64,000 nt of DNA, taken from the NCBI RefSeq assembly GCF_023101765.2, contig NC_064237.1, positions 620,001 through 684,000 of the forward strand. Direction: 5' to 3'. The number at the start of each line of letters is the position of its first letter. The stretch's first letter is position 1. The position numbers were made by a program, and so were the translations under genes. The notes under the pieces are model-generated. The model ran no database searches. It was not told where the DNA came from and saw only the letters and a program-made list of their open reading frames with translations. Shown one piece after another: positions 7,501 to 16,275 of this stretch. This DNA comes from Spodoptera frugiperda (taxonomy: Eukaryota; Arthropoda; Insecta; Lepidoptera; Noctuidae).

Positions 7501-9778
7501 CAGCCCACTTGGGATTGGTAGTCACAGTAATAAATAAGTCGGGACGTCCATATTTTCTTACGTAACAAAAGGCATCTTGAGTACGTTCGTGCATGTAGCG
7601 TGGACCACCAGTAAAAGAAGATGGTAAAATAACTAAGCGACCCATATTGACCGTATCATTATCTTGCTGCATAGCGTCGCGAAGGTGCACGTATTCTTCA
7701 GCGCGCAGCTGCCTTTGATTAGATCGTATATAAACTAATCGTTCGGTTTCAATTTTTGCATACATGTCAACAATAAACTGATTGAATAAGCCACGAAAAC
7801 GTTGTAAGTATACAAATCTATTACGTCTCACTTGCAAGTGGAAACAATAAAATTGAAGGCATGAAATCTTTTTATTATAATTAGGTGCGCCTGTACGCGG
7901 ATTAGTTTGGTATAAAGCAAAATTATAACCATCTTCTCCTCGACAGTATATTAAAGGGTATTGCAAACAATCGTAAGCCCTGTGGGTTTCGTAAATACGT
8001 TGCAAACGATTGTCTCTGGAACGGATAACAATATCACGCCTATCACATTCCTGGTCGACCAATACTACAGCAACTTCATTCGAGGATGGAACGTTATAAC
8101 GCCTAGGGTGCTCCTGGGTTGGACGCCTATCCGCATTTATAACAATTTTATAATTGTTATCATCATCTTGAGGAAGAGCTTCTAATGCTGATTTAAAACT
8201 GCATACATACGAATTAACCTGATGCAACATGTTCTGAAGTTGTGAAATGAGTTCAGTATTTAAATTCGGGAAATTTTGATTTCTTATGTTCGACTGTTCG
8301 TTGTAGTCGGATACAAAATATATTTGAAGAAACTTAGGTTGGTTTTCAGGCAAAAGAGATCCTATCAAATGGTAAACCTGACCTTGTATCTTAAAAGTAG
8401 GCATGAAAGGACCTTCTGAGATTTGTTGAGCACCAAAGGATGTCATTTGAAACGCACTATTATAAGTGCGAATGTTGTCTAAGAACTGTTTAGATTGCAC
8501 ATGCTCCCCTAAAAGTAGTGATTTCAAGGGTTCCGGTGGGTCTTCGAACGAAGGCAAATTTATTTTACCTCCAGAACAACAGAAACCAGCTGACTCCTTA
8601 CTCCACTTTAAAGCATTACAAAAAGTACATACTACGTCCATATCGCCTATCACAGAAGACGATCTATAATCAATGGTGAGGTTATAAGCAAACCCACTTT
8701 TATATTTGTCGGACCACGCCACCGAATTATTAGATGGATCTTCTATGAGAACATCTAAGTCATTAAGACTATGTCGAAATCTGTCTGCAGTAAGACGGGC
8801 CTCTCGCTGTTCATCCGTTTCAAGAGACCGAATATTTTCAATTCTTAATCTTTCATTAGACAAAGTTATTAATCGTTCCTGTCTCAAAAAATTGTAATAT
8901 TCGCGCCCCGACTCTAGTCGTTGTTCATGCTCATATTCATCTTCAAGAGATCGAATAATATGATGGTGCACCCTATCATTTGTCAAACGGTTTTCATATT
9001 GAGTAAAAGTTTCAGATTCTCGAGATAAAATATGCCGTTCGCGATCAGCTGTAAGCCGTAATTCCCTCTCAGTGAAGGTTTCGGACTCGCGAGATAAAAT
9101 ATGCCGTTCGCGATCAGCTGTGAGCCGTAATTCCCTCTCAGTGAAGGTTTCGGACTCGCGAGATAAAATATGCCGTTCGCGATCAGCTGTGAGCCGTAAT
9201 TCCCTCTCAGTGAAGGTTTCGGACTCGCGAGATAAAATATGCCGTTCGCGATCAGCTGTGAGCCGTAATTCCCTCTCAGTGAAGGTTTCGGACTCGCGAG
9301 ATAAAATATGCCGTTCGCGATCAGCTGTGAGCCGTAATTCCCTCTCAGTGAAGGTTTCGGACTCGCGAGATAAAATATGCCGTTCGCGATCAGCTGTGAG
9401 CCGTAATTCCCTCTCAGTGACGGATTCGGACTCGCGAGATAATGTATGCCGTACGCGGTCAGCTGTGAGCCGCAATCCTCGTTGTGAAGCAGTTTCAGCT
9501 TCGCGGGATAACATATGTTGTTCTCGGTCAATGGTAAGGCTCAGCTCTCTTTTAGAAGAGCTTTGAGACGCCCGTGATGTCGCTCGTCTCGCTCTGTCAG
9601 CTGCTAATCGCATTTCTCTCTCTGGAGAGGTTTCATTGGCTCGAGAAGTTGAGGCACTAACTCTCATAGAGTTTAATCGATGTGCTCTTTCTTCTGCCGA
9701 TTCTTGAGAACGCGTATTTCTCATTCTCTTAGATTCTCTCGAATTTCGAGATAAAGATAACCGTTTTTTCGGTGGCAT
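4568..9778 (-). CDS. Helitron Rep/helicase transposase with N-terminal 23-residue repeats
   Basis: The product is 1736 residues with no stop or frameshift. An in-frame TAA lies 18 nt upstream of the ATG, whose context has A at -3, so the start is well placed. Residues about 34-310 form twelve 23-residue basic/acidic repeats, with two shorter degenerate units after them. A Cys cluster (C384, C387, C400, C401) looks like a zinc-binding element. The Helitron-like N domain and Rep nuclease follow: motif I at 748-758 (FITVTTNPKW), HUH motif at 816-820 (GLPHAH, metal-binding H818 and H820), and paired catalytic tyrosines Y957 and Y961 (KYICKY). The C-terminal PIF1-type SF1 helicase has Walker A GGTGKT at 1311-1316, Walker B IIWDEC at 1388-1393, GDFRQTLPV at 1427-1435, INKAQGQT at 1679-1686 and LYVGLSRV at 1704-1711. 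In this family the Rep domain nicks and joins DNA ends and the helicase unwinds the donor strand. No OTU or apurinic endonuclease domain is visible. All key residues are present, which suggests a young, possibly active copy. Confidence 0.95.
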   Translation of the reverse strand: MPPKKRLSLSRNSRESKRMRNTRSQESAEERAHRLNSMRVSASTSRANETSPEREMRLAADRARRATSRASQSSSKRELSLTIDREQHMLSREAETASQRGLRLTADRVRHTLSRESESVTERELRLTADRERHILSRESETFTERELRLTADRERHILSRESETFTERELRLTADRERHILSRESETFTERELRLTADRERHILSRESETFTERELRLTADRERHILSRESETFTERELRLTADRERHILSRESETFTQYENRLTNDRVHHHIIRSLEDEYEHEQRLESGREYYNFLRQERLITLSNERLRIENIRSLETDEQREARLTADRFRHSLNDLDVLIEDPSNNSVAWSDKYKSGFAYNLTIDYRSSSVIGDMDVVCTFCNALKWSKESAGFCCSGGKINLPSFEDPPEPLKSLLLGEHVQSKQFLDNIRTYNSAFQMTSFGAQQISEGPFMPTFKIQGQVYHLIGSLLPENQPKFLQIYFVSDYNEQSNIRNQNFPNLNTELISQLQNMLHQVNSYVCSFKSALEALPQDDDNNYKIVINADRRPTQEHPRRYNVPSSNEVAVVLVDQECDRRDIVIRSRDNRLQRIYETHRAYDCLQYPLIYCRGEDGYNFALYQTNPRTGAPNYNKKISCLQFYCFHLQVRRNRFVYLQRFRGLFNQFIVDMYAKIETERLVYIRSNQRQLRAEEYVHLRDAMQQDNDTVNMGRLVILPSSFTGGPRYMHERTQDAFCYVRKYGRPDLFITVTTNPKWAEITRELLEGQAPHDRHDIIARVFHLKLKSMIHLLTKDNIFGEVLCYMYSVEWQKRGLPHAHILLWLKDKVRPNDVDSSISAEIPDPIADPLLYDIVKTHMIHGPCGAFNRNAPCMQDGRCSKRYPKALVDETVTGHDGYPLYRRRSRDNGGFIVEKRVSGQQVTLDNRWVVPYSPVLSRTFQAHINVEICNSVQSIKYICKYINKGSDQATFALRNEHDEVTRFQSGRYISSSEAVWRILSFNIHERYPPVTHLDVHLEGGQRIYFNAENVTERLENPRQTTLLAFFRLCQIDDFAKSLLYEEVPSYYTYDKQRGVFNRRRRGRPVEGESDIFKEHVLGRVYTVHPNNAECFFLRLLLHTVRGPTSFIDLKKVDDIVYPTYHAACQARHLLENDQHWDDALAESCVSDNPRRLRHLFVTLLTFCNLSDAVQLWEKYKEKFAEDFLRNMSHNDEGANNFRDLAINQCLLALQEDLTAVGGKSLCEYGLPTPTSVGQVINSEYSAEIGYNSMELLATLENGVPMMTAEQRTVYDRVCESVQNDSGTMWFLDAPGGTGKTFLTKLILAYVRNQRKIALAVASSGIAATLLPGGKTAHTMFKIPIDLDRTESPTCSISRNSDKARVLRDCNLIIWDECTMAHRKGVEAVDRTLRDIRQNDRPMGGITVLFCGDFRQTLPVIPRGTRADEVRACLKSSYLWRDIQSVHLTINMRVRTGDNPDDRQFSDTLLKIGEDTYPRLHQGKLILTPELCCIVQSQEHLISSVYGDVTNILNRDNSWLCERSILTPRNDQASEINNKILANIQGESKVYCSINRMVDEQEATNYPIEFLNSLNMPGLPSHEICLKIGIPIILLRNLRPPKLCNGTRLKVTQLQQNIIEAQILTGCGAGETVFIPRIPIIPNNFPFQFKRTQFPVSVCYAMTINKAQGQTLRVAGVDLSVSCFSHGQLYVGLSRVSSSRNLYVHVPDGSTFNIVYPEALR
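8815..9680 (-). repeat. STPR-like 23-residue repeat array inside the transposase N-terminus
   Basis: Residues about 34-310 divide cleanly into twelve 23-residue units of the form R-L-x3-R-x-R-x4-R-x2-E-T/S-x3-E-R-E-x, followed by an 18-residue and a 13-residue remnant. The first four and last two full units are diverged. The central six, encoded by 69-bp units at roughly 9009-9423, are almost identical at the DNA level. A 23-residue period with conserved Arg and ETxxER-type ends matches the 'score and three amino acid peptide repeat' first described in the silkworm fibroin-modulator DNA-binding protein FMBP-1. The composition suggests charged helices and probably DNA or RNA contact. The match to STPR is by period and pattern, not by a profile search. 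Confidence 0.7.
9009..9423 (-). repeat. Six near-identical 69-bp coding repeats (minisatellite)
   Basis: Six consecutive 69-bp units repeat with only a few base changes; the unit nearest 9009 differs most. The diverged neighbour at 9424-9492 marks one edge. Because 69 is a multiple of three, changes in unit number keep the reading frame. The same property keeps two other frames open across the array on both strands, so those overlapping ORFs are by-products. The low divergence compared with the flanking units points to recent unequal exchange or slippage. Confidence 0.9.
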
Positions 9779-9847
9779 TGTGATTGTGGCAAAGACTTAA
9801 AACTAACTACTATAATTAATAATACCTATACCTATAATTAATAAAAG

Positions 9848-10252
9848 TACCTACGCTTTTACCTACTTAATATAAACTACTAACTAACTAACTAACTACT
9901 ACTAACCTATTACTACTTCACCTAAAAAGAAATAAAATTTAAACTATTAATAATTTGCAATTTGCAACGAATATAATACACTACCAAAATAACTAATACC
10001 TATTTTATAAAATAACAACAAAAGAAAACTAAATAAACGAAATATAAAAGTACCTACGCTTTTACCTACTTAATATAAACTACTAACTAACTAACTACTA
10101 CTAACCTATTACTAATAATTACTATCACCTAAAAAGAAATAAAATTTAAACTATTATTAATTTGCAACGAATATAATACACTACTAAAATAACTAATACC
10201 TACTTTATAAAATAACAACAAAAGAAAACTAAATAAACTAAATTTATTTAAA
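9848..10252. repeat. 203-bp AT-rich tandem duplication in the transposase 5' leader
   Basis: Two copies start with TACCTACGCTTTTACCTACT at 9848 and 10051, a period of 203 bp, and end with AACAACAAAAGAAAACTAAA-type sequence. They differ by a few substitutions and small indels, including the number of CTAA units and a short insertion near 10115. The duplication lies wholly between the candidate start site and the ATG. I see no coding potential in it. Confidence 0.85.
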
Positions 10253-10306
10253 GACTATGTCGCGCTGATACACAATATTGTTTGTCAATAAGGTCGAATG
10301 CTCGGG

Positions 10307-10372
10307 ACGTCTACTCGCATCAACAGCCAAATATTGTATGAAGTTCGTATTTGGATCCGCCGCCTTTTTATA
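10307..10372 (-). promoter_or_regulatory. Candidate core promoter (TATA + Inr + DPE) of the transposase gene
   Basis: On the minus strand a TATAAAAA box lies at 10372-10365. An initiator-like TTCATAC places +1 at 10339, with the TATA first base at -33. AGACGT at 10312-10307 falls exactly at +28 to +33, the position and sequence of the arthropod downstream promoter element. The predicted leader runs about 560 nt to the ATG at 9778 through the 203-bp tandem duplication. A GC-rich patch (10379-10401) lies just upstream. The motifs and spacing are read from sequence; their use as a promoter is inference. Confidence 0.5.
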
Positions 10373-10570
10373 CCTACCGGGGCTAGCCGCGCCGAGCGCG
10401 GTGACTGTTACACAAAAATAATCCTTATTGCATGATTCAGTATTCACGCACGATGGCTTTTTAGCGTAATTCATGTATATCTTTTGTGTTTCTGTACCGA
10501 TTTTTATGATTTTTTTTTTATTTAATATGTAATAATATTAACATTTTTTTAATTAGGGATGAATTAGATT

Positions 10571-10944
10571 GTTATAAGTAAGAGTAGACAAATATAATCA
10601 GAAAGCTCCGAACTGCTAAGCTATCGGGAGTTATACGTGTTATTGTGAGTCAACCATAAGAGATAGACATTTGCTGTCGTGGAATATTTTTTAAACAATT
10701 TTAAGGAGAACATTTCCGTCATACATTATTTCTGTGTAGCTTTAACCATTAAGGCTGCACACGCGACGGAAGCTTAAAAAATGGAGTAAGTTCTCCCGTT
10801 TTCCCAACATTTCCCTTCACTGCTCTGCTCCTATTGATCGTAGCGTGATGAAAAGTATACAATAACCTGCCCAGGAGTATGAAGAACAATTGTACCAAGT
10901 TTCGTTGAAATCTGTCGAGTGGTTTTTGTTTCTATAAAGAACAT

Positions 10945-10989
<45 letters not shown>

Positions 10990-11108
10990 AAATTTTCTGA
11001 TTGCATTTTTGGCGTCAGTATCGATCACTAATCACCCGCTGATAGTTATTTTGGAAATATATTTCATGTACAGAATTGACCTCTCTACAGATTTATTATA
11101 AGTATAGA
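10571..11108 (-). repeat. 5'-terminal module of the Helitron
   Basis: This block of about 538 bp is shared with the neighbouring non-autonomous copy at 3668-4509, from GTTATAA near 10571 through the (CAGA)n tract to the terminal TCTATACT at 11108. The sequence around 10825-10850 (CTCCTATTGATCGTAGCGTG) also recurs, diverged, in the small Helitron at 53756-54036. It is the conserved 5' cis-acting region, read right to left. It includes a CAGA microsatellite at 10945-10986. Confidence 0.8.
10945..10986. repeat. (CAGA)n microsatellite
   Basis: About ten CAGA units inside the Helitron 5' module. The homologous tract in the neighbouring copy (4342-4367) is shorter, about six units, so the microsatellite is carried by the element family and varies in length between copies. 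Confidence 0.95.
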
Positions 11109-11600
11109 TTACGTGTCGGTCTATGTTCTGCCTAAGAAACACCAGTCAAACAACATTTCTGTGCACAATATATTATTTGCTAGCATTTTCAAAACGACTG
11201 CAACGTACATTAAATTAAATATCGACATTCGTTTGTATGTCGCGGAGCACAGAAACGTCTGTGCAATGGCACATAGAGGAGTCTTCACGAATGATCGAGT
11301 TTCAACTCTGTATGTACAGACTTTTATACAAGTACACTAACAACTTTTCTAGAATGTATTTCCATCAAAAGAAATCCCAGTGAATTGAGTCACGCGTCCA
11401 AAACATTAGTTTATTTCGAAATATTGTGAAAATTGTTCCCACTCGTGCGTTATGTCGTAAATTGTTACTTTTGTTTAGACTGCCTCGATAGTTGCGAGGG
11501 TCAGATTCGCTCTCCTAGTCAAGAGAAGTCTTTTTGAATTTTACTATTTCTGTATATATGATAGATTAGATTAAAGATAAAATTAATGTATGTATTAGCA
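11109..11600. other. Unassigned right flank of the Helitron
   Basis: Begins with T, the complement of the A expected 5' of the Helitron TC. A 75-codon frame at 11113-11340 shows no known domain. No repeat terminus found. Confidence 0.5.
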
Positions 11601-11720
11601 ATCTAGAGGCGACTAGCAACCGGCTGCCACGTGACATATAGCGGGTTCAATTCCTTCTGTGAACGGACCCACGGCACAGGAGAAAATCCTAGGGTGAGGC
11701 GACATTTAAAACAATGATAA
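11601..11720 (+). mobile_element. SINE family A, internally deleted copy
   Basis: A tRNA-like head with B-box-like GGGTTCAATTCC joins directly to the 3' segment CCACGGCACAGGAGAAAATC and the GGGTGAGGCGAC end. The middle of the element is missing. Confidence 0.75.
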
Positions 11721-12189
11721 AAAAATCGTTTGTGAGATTCACAAATTGTATATTTGCAAATACTTTGACGACACTGGAGAAAATCTTAGAACATTTAATT
11801 TAAAAAACACAACAACAATTTTTTTTTATTAATATATGATAGGAAGACAAATTCAACTTCTATAATTGGTATCATAATTTAGGTTCGATGCACTCGAGTC
11901 AATAGAAAGGCATACAGTCCATTGAATGTTACAAGACGCAATTTTCACAAAGGTACCCGATATATTGCCTTTACGCTGTCTTGCGTCCGCCCGTCTTTCT
12001 GCACTCGTGTTTCGTATGCAACCCGGCCTTGGCTGCAACATAAAATATAATGGTTAGGTAAAACGTTTGATAATCCGTGAAGGAAGGAGTAGGCAAAAGA
12101 GTACCAGTAACTATGGTTAGTAGCAGAGAGGTTATCTAATACTATTGGACTATGAGAATTAGCAAAAAGTGATTTTAGGTAGACGTGTC

Positions 12190-12482
12190 TTAGTGGCCCA
12201 GAGGCTTAAGACGCCCGCTTCTCATGAGGCCGCGGGTTCAATACCTGCCTACTCCCAACGACAAGTACCAATGTGACTTTTTCCGAGTTATGCGTATTTT
12301 TAAGATTACTTAGACATCTCTGACAAACGGTAAAGGAAAAGCGTCGTGAGGAAACCTGGACTTATCATTGCCAATTATAAGTTTGAAATCGCCAACCCCT
12401 ATTCATCAAGCGTTGTGATTTATACTCAAAACCTTCTCCTTACGAGAAGAGGCCTTTGGTCAGTAGTGGCCACTTATAGACT
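12190..12482 (+). mobile_element. SINE family B (tRNA-derived), near complete
   Basis: A-box-like TGGCCCAGAGG at 12194-12204 and B-box GGTTCAATACC at 12235-12245 form a tRNA-like head. A body with TACCAATGTGACTTTTTCCG and a 3' part ending CAGTAGTGGCCACTTATAG follow. The distance between boxes fits an internal Pol III promoter. It is a SINE and not a tRNA gene, because no cloverleaf closes after the B box. Confidence 0.85.
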
Positions 12483-13444
12483 AAATGATTTTTCTATTAT
12501 GAAATTGAAAAAGTTGGAAACTGCAATATGCTGAGACATTTTATACATCTTTAATTTGATTAAAGAAAGTTTTACAATATTTCATTTCATGTAAACACAA
12601 AATCGTGTTCGTACACAGACAAAACAAAGAAATGAAAGTTAATCCGAACATTTGATTGGCTACATTTTAGTGTTGCATGTGACGGAGACATCGCGTGCTT
12701 TACGTGAAATAATTTATTCCAACCATTAACTTACGGGGTTTAACTTAATTTATAACTTAATACAACGTTCGCACTTTACTATTTATTGTGAGACTCGTGT
12801 TTTGAGCTAAGTAATTAATGTAGTTTTATTGAAAACTACTTTTTTATGGGCTCTACTTACGTATAGTTATAAATCTAAATATAATACTTCAATAGAATAA
12901 AAATATTAAAACTAGTAAAAAAACTAGGTTATTCTATTTAAACCACATCGCAACAATACCTGGATTCCTGGAATAATAAGTTACTATCGTAATCCGTCGA
13001 CAGCTAGTACTTTATTCTAACAAAATTGACTTAGCCTCAGGTTAAATCTTTGACATTCAAAGGCTTTGTGATAACATATAATAATATGTACAATCTACAT
13101 AGTAAAATCAATAAAACGAAAATAAAATAATATCCGCCATTTATATTATACATTCAATTACAAAAAAAAACCTCGAGCACAAAAACCGTCTGAATACGAC
13201 CTATTAAACCAAATGAATCAATTAACCGCACATTAACCGGTAAATTCAATTCAGTACATAAATAAGTCGGGATCCCGTAAACAGTGTTCAGTCCACGTTG
13301 GCCTTATGATTAATTCAGGAGTGTTAAAATTGTGGGCCTGATAGCCAGACCAGGCGCACAGCGCTGTGTGGCGATACAATATTAAAATGGCGATCAAAAG
13401 GTCGACTCAGTCTTCCGTGGTTAGTAAGCAGTTTGAATTAATTA
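12483..13444. other. Unassigned DNA
   Basis: AT-rich, without coding signal. Short GC-richer stretch at 13330-13375 with no recognised motif. Confidence 0.5.
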
Positions 13445-13498
13445 GGTTTTTTATGGGATAGGAAGCTAACGAGCAGATCACCTGATGGTAAGCGATCA
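13445..13498 (-). mobile_element. Family C, 3' tail fragment
   Basis: TTTTTTATGGGATAGGAAGC followed by GATCACCTGATGGTAAGCGATC is a diverged reverse complement of the family C 3' end. It abuts SINE family B at about 13503. Confidence 0.65.
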
Positions 13499-13502
13499 GC
13501 GT

Positions 13503-13783
13503 CATCAGGTGATCTGCTTCTCATGCATGAGGGTGCAGGCTCGAAACCTACTAACGGCAAAGTACCAATGTGACTTTTTCCGAGTTATAAGTATATACTT
13601 TCTAAGCATATTTAGACACCATTGACTAACGGTAATAGAAAACATCGTGAAGAAACCTGGGCTTATAATTTCTTATTATAAGTTTGTTATCGCCAATCCA
13701 CATTGAACAAGCGTGGTAATGAATCCTCAAACCTACTCCGTACAAGAAGAAACCCTTGTTCAGCAGTGGCCACTTATAGGCTG
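13503..13783 (+). mobile_element. SINE family B, copy with altered head
   Basis: Shares the body (TACCAATGTGACTTTTTCCG) and the 3' end (CAGTGGCCACTTATAGGC) with 12190-12482. The B box is weakened to GGCTCGAAACC. Its 5' edge forms a 16-bp inverted repeat with the adjoining family C tail. Confidence 0.8.
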
Positions 13784-14220
13784 TTGATGTTGTGTGTCAT
13801 GTTGCTCTAGTTATGCCAAAGCATTTTAATGAACCTGTCCTTTTACGCCAAAGCTTATCAATCTTTTGAATACACTCGAACTGTTAAACATAGTGTCTCT
13901 TATCTTACAACTTGGTAACTAATAAAAAGGGCATCTGTTTATTTATTTTTTATGTACAAAAATGTTTTAGTTAACCTTATTAATATGGAATACTAACGGC
14001 TTCCTGTCAGCAGTTTCACACGACCTTAATAAGCGTTTTCAGCATGAATAAAGTACTTTCAGTTGATTTTTATCACACTTCGTGAGGAAATAACTTACAG
14101 GCACAGTTTTGATTTGTAAGTAATTTAGGTAACAATAAATAAAAGAGAAAAGTCAAAACACTAGCTAATATTACCTTAACCTATTGTTACACTTTTCACC
14201 TAAAAGAATGGACGTGAAAT

Positions 14221-14517
14221 ACCTAATATTATAAATGCGAAAGTTTGTTTGTTTGTTACTCCTTCACGTCAAAGCAGTTGATGGGGTTGGAATATGGAAC
14301 AGAGGTTGATTAGGGTTTGGAATAACACATATTATACTACTGTTTATCGCGGGTGAAGCCACTGACACTACTGTCAGTGTTATAAATGTGAAAGTTTGTA
14401 TACTTGTTTGTTACTCCTTCACGTCCAAACGGCTAACGAGATCAGCATGAAATTTGGAATAACACATTGGCCTTTTTATTCCACGTGAACGCGGGCAAAG
14501 CCGCTGGCAGAAGCTAG
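14221..14517 (+). mobile_element. Small non-autonomous Helitron, two units head to tail
   Basis: The 3' end has a GCGG/CCGC hairpin, then GGCAGAAGCTAG (CTAG at 14514-14517) followed by T. A 5'-like start (CTAATATTATAAATGCGAAAG) occurs at 14223 and again, diverged, at about 14379. Just before the second start is a degenerate 3' end (GCGGGTGAAGCCACTGACAC). This is read as two tandem units, the first with a decayed end. Confidence 0.7.
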
Positions 14518-14722
14518 TATGACGTAAATGTTAAATCTGTATTTACAATTGAACAAACAAAAGTTAGCTAAGACTTATCTGAATAACTCTTAAATACATT
14601 GTATTCCCAACCGCCAGAACCATCACAACTCAGACTCAGTTAATTTTAAACAAAGCAAATAATGATTCCGACTTCCAAACTTTGATCAACTCCCAATAAC
14701 TTGACAACCCTAAACGTCTGTG

Positions 14723-14772
14723 AATGGTCTAATTGAAATAAATACGAAATTTGACTTTGATTTTGACTTTGT
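14723..14772 (+). mobile_element. LINE 3' tail
   Basis: AATTGAAATAAATACGAAAT followed by TTTGAC/TTTGAT repeats resembles the tail at 56140-56208. Such short repeating tails mark the 3' ends of some lepidopteran non-LTR elements. No ORF remains. Confidence 0.5.
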
Positions 14773-15930
14773 AACAAACAAAACGATGATAAATCAGTTC
14801 TAACCTTTATTTACAAAGTTCTTCCAAAACCTTGGGCAGTGTTTATCTAAATGATTTGCGGGAATATAAGCCTTATGAATATAAACAGAGGGGCGATAGT
14901 GCAAACACCTGGCTTAATCCTTCAGTTGCTTGTAACGACACGCACGGGCCATGGTGTACATTTAACAAATAATGTGTTCTAGTTTTAAATCACTGTGTCG
15001 TCGCACGAAATATGACCATATACACTTTCATTTTGGAAAAAGTTATAGTGCACTCGGAGTTGTTTACATATATGTTTATGGGTACTTTTCACTTTTACCA
15101 CGTACCACCACGTAGGCAGAGATACACCTGCAAATTTAATGACGCCACGTAATGTCATTGTATAATGTCCATCCAAATTTCATCCTTTGTGTTACAAATA
15201 AGCCCCATGTTATAGGGGGTGAGCCTATTGCCATGTACCGACCACAAATGTAAGTATGATATATATAAGAAAACTAAGTCAATTGCCAACCACATAAGTC
15301 GCATTTTGAAACTATGCATTATGCCTTATTACTTTGACAACTGAAAAATAGGAAATAACATCTTCATACAGCTTCAACCGCAGAACTAAACAAAAATATA
15401 ACCCACTTTGAAACTTCAACGTCACTCGAACCATATTCACACAGTAAAACAGTTGCCTAAACAAACGGTCCACTTGGATTCAAAGTTGTGACCAAAAACA
15501 AAGACCGAGTGCTCCAATAAAAGTTTTAATAAAAGACGTCGGAATCCGAATGTCGGCCAAATACTTATTCAGCTATATGGCACCACAATTTGTTCGGGTG
15601 TCAGTTGTGCAGCAGGACCTGGCACGCCAACTACCGATAGTTTTCCCTCACAGTATCACACACAATTTTATATGGTATTTTTGCAACCAACATTTCGATT
15701 TTATGGAGCTCATATTTTTTTATGAATGGTTTTTTGTTGTGAAAATGTGGTTAAAATTAAGTATTGGTTATTGGTCGTTTTACTTATTTATATATGTATA
15801 TAATTGTGGACGTAGTTCACTAGATACGTCACTGAAATAACATTTATAATGAGTGATAACAAATGAAACAAAGAGGATAGCGTGTGAGTAATTTCACGTG
15901 TTTTTTTCTTTGAGCCTAAGTCACAGAATA
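14773..15930. other. Unassigned DNA
   Basis: A 96-codon frame at 15550-15840 is aromatic-rich but has no domain I recognise and no splice-like edges. Likely chance. Confidence 0.45.
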
Positions 15931-16120
15931 AGGTTGCTTTTCCGCCAGAAATGTGATACGTTGTTATGGATGTGTTTGACTTGGTGGCACTGGTGCTAAC
16001 TTTTGTTTTTTATATGGAAAAAATATGCTTGCTGGATGCGTGCTATGGATTAGTGATATGGCTTCCCTACTATCGATACATTGCATACTCTTCGTAGCAT
16101 CTCTGGCAGAAAAGCACCCT
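15931..16120. mobile_element. MITE family E
   Basis: Imperfect terminal inverted repeats GGTTGCTTTTCCGCCAG and CTGGCAGAAAAGCACCC. The interior shares a stretch around TACTATCGATACATTGCATA with the second copy at 29838-30179, in the opposite orientation. No coding capacity. Confidence 0.75.
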
Positions 16121-16275
16121 AAATTTAATTCTATTCTTAATTTTCAAACTAGACATTACTTACTTTGTATCGCACTCGATTGTTTACATTTACCCACCTT
16201 TTAAGCAATAAAATACAATTCGAGTAAATCATGTAACATTAGAGGATCCATTAGAGGAACATCTATATAATATTA

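Larger units (their letters stand above)
3272..11108 (-). mobile_element. Composite autonomous Helitron (rolling-circle transposon)
   Basis: Read on the minus strand, the right end begins TCTATACTTATAATAAATC at 11108 and is preceded by A. The left end finishes in CTAG (3272-3275) and is followed by T. These are the Helitron rules: 5' TC, 3' CTRR, insertion between A and T, no target duplication. A 3' hairpin lies 11 nt before the end: stem CCGCG/CGCGG with a 10-nt loop, plus-strand 3283-3302. The interior holds one long Rep/helicase gene on the minus strand (4568-9778), an upstream 203-bp tandem duplication, a candidate promoter and a 538-bp 5'-terminal module (10571-11108). At the 3' side the gene runs into a separate non-autonomous Helitron (3272-4509), so the 7.8-kb unit is better read as two elements sharing one 3' end. 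The outer boundaries are well supported; whether the whole moves as one unit is inference. Confidence 0.85.

Noticed and set aside
9009..9500. CRISPR-like regular repeat
   Set aside because: The repeats are contiguous 69-bp coding units with no unique spacers, in a eukaryotic transposon.
8983..9531. 182-codon minus-strand repeat frame
   Set aside because: Second-frame by-product of the same minisatellite; overlaps the transposase gene.
9072..9566. 164-codon plus-strand open frame of SRSAVSRNSLSV repeats
   Set aside because: It is the antisense of the 69-bp coding minisatellite. A repeat length divisible by three keeps extra frames open. The minus-strand frame belongs to the recognised transposase.
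10244..10474. 76-codon minus-strand frame upstream of the transposase
   Set aside because: It crosses the candidate TATA/Inr/DPE region, has no recognised domain and is separated from the transposase by stops. It is better explained as promoter DNA.
12190..12250. Possible tRNA gene
   Set aside because: A and B boxes are present, but no cloverleaf or acceptor stem closes, and the sequence continues into a body shared with other SINE copies.
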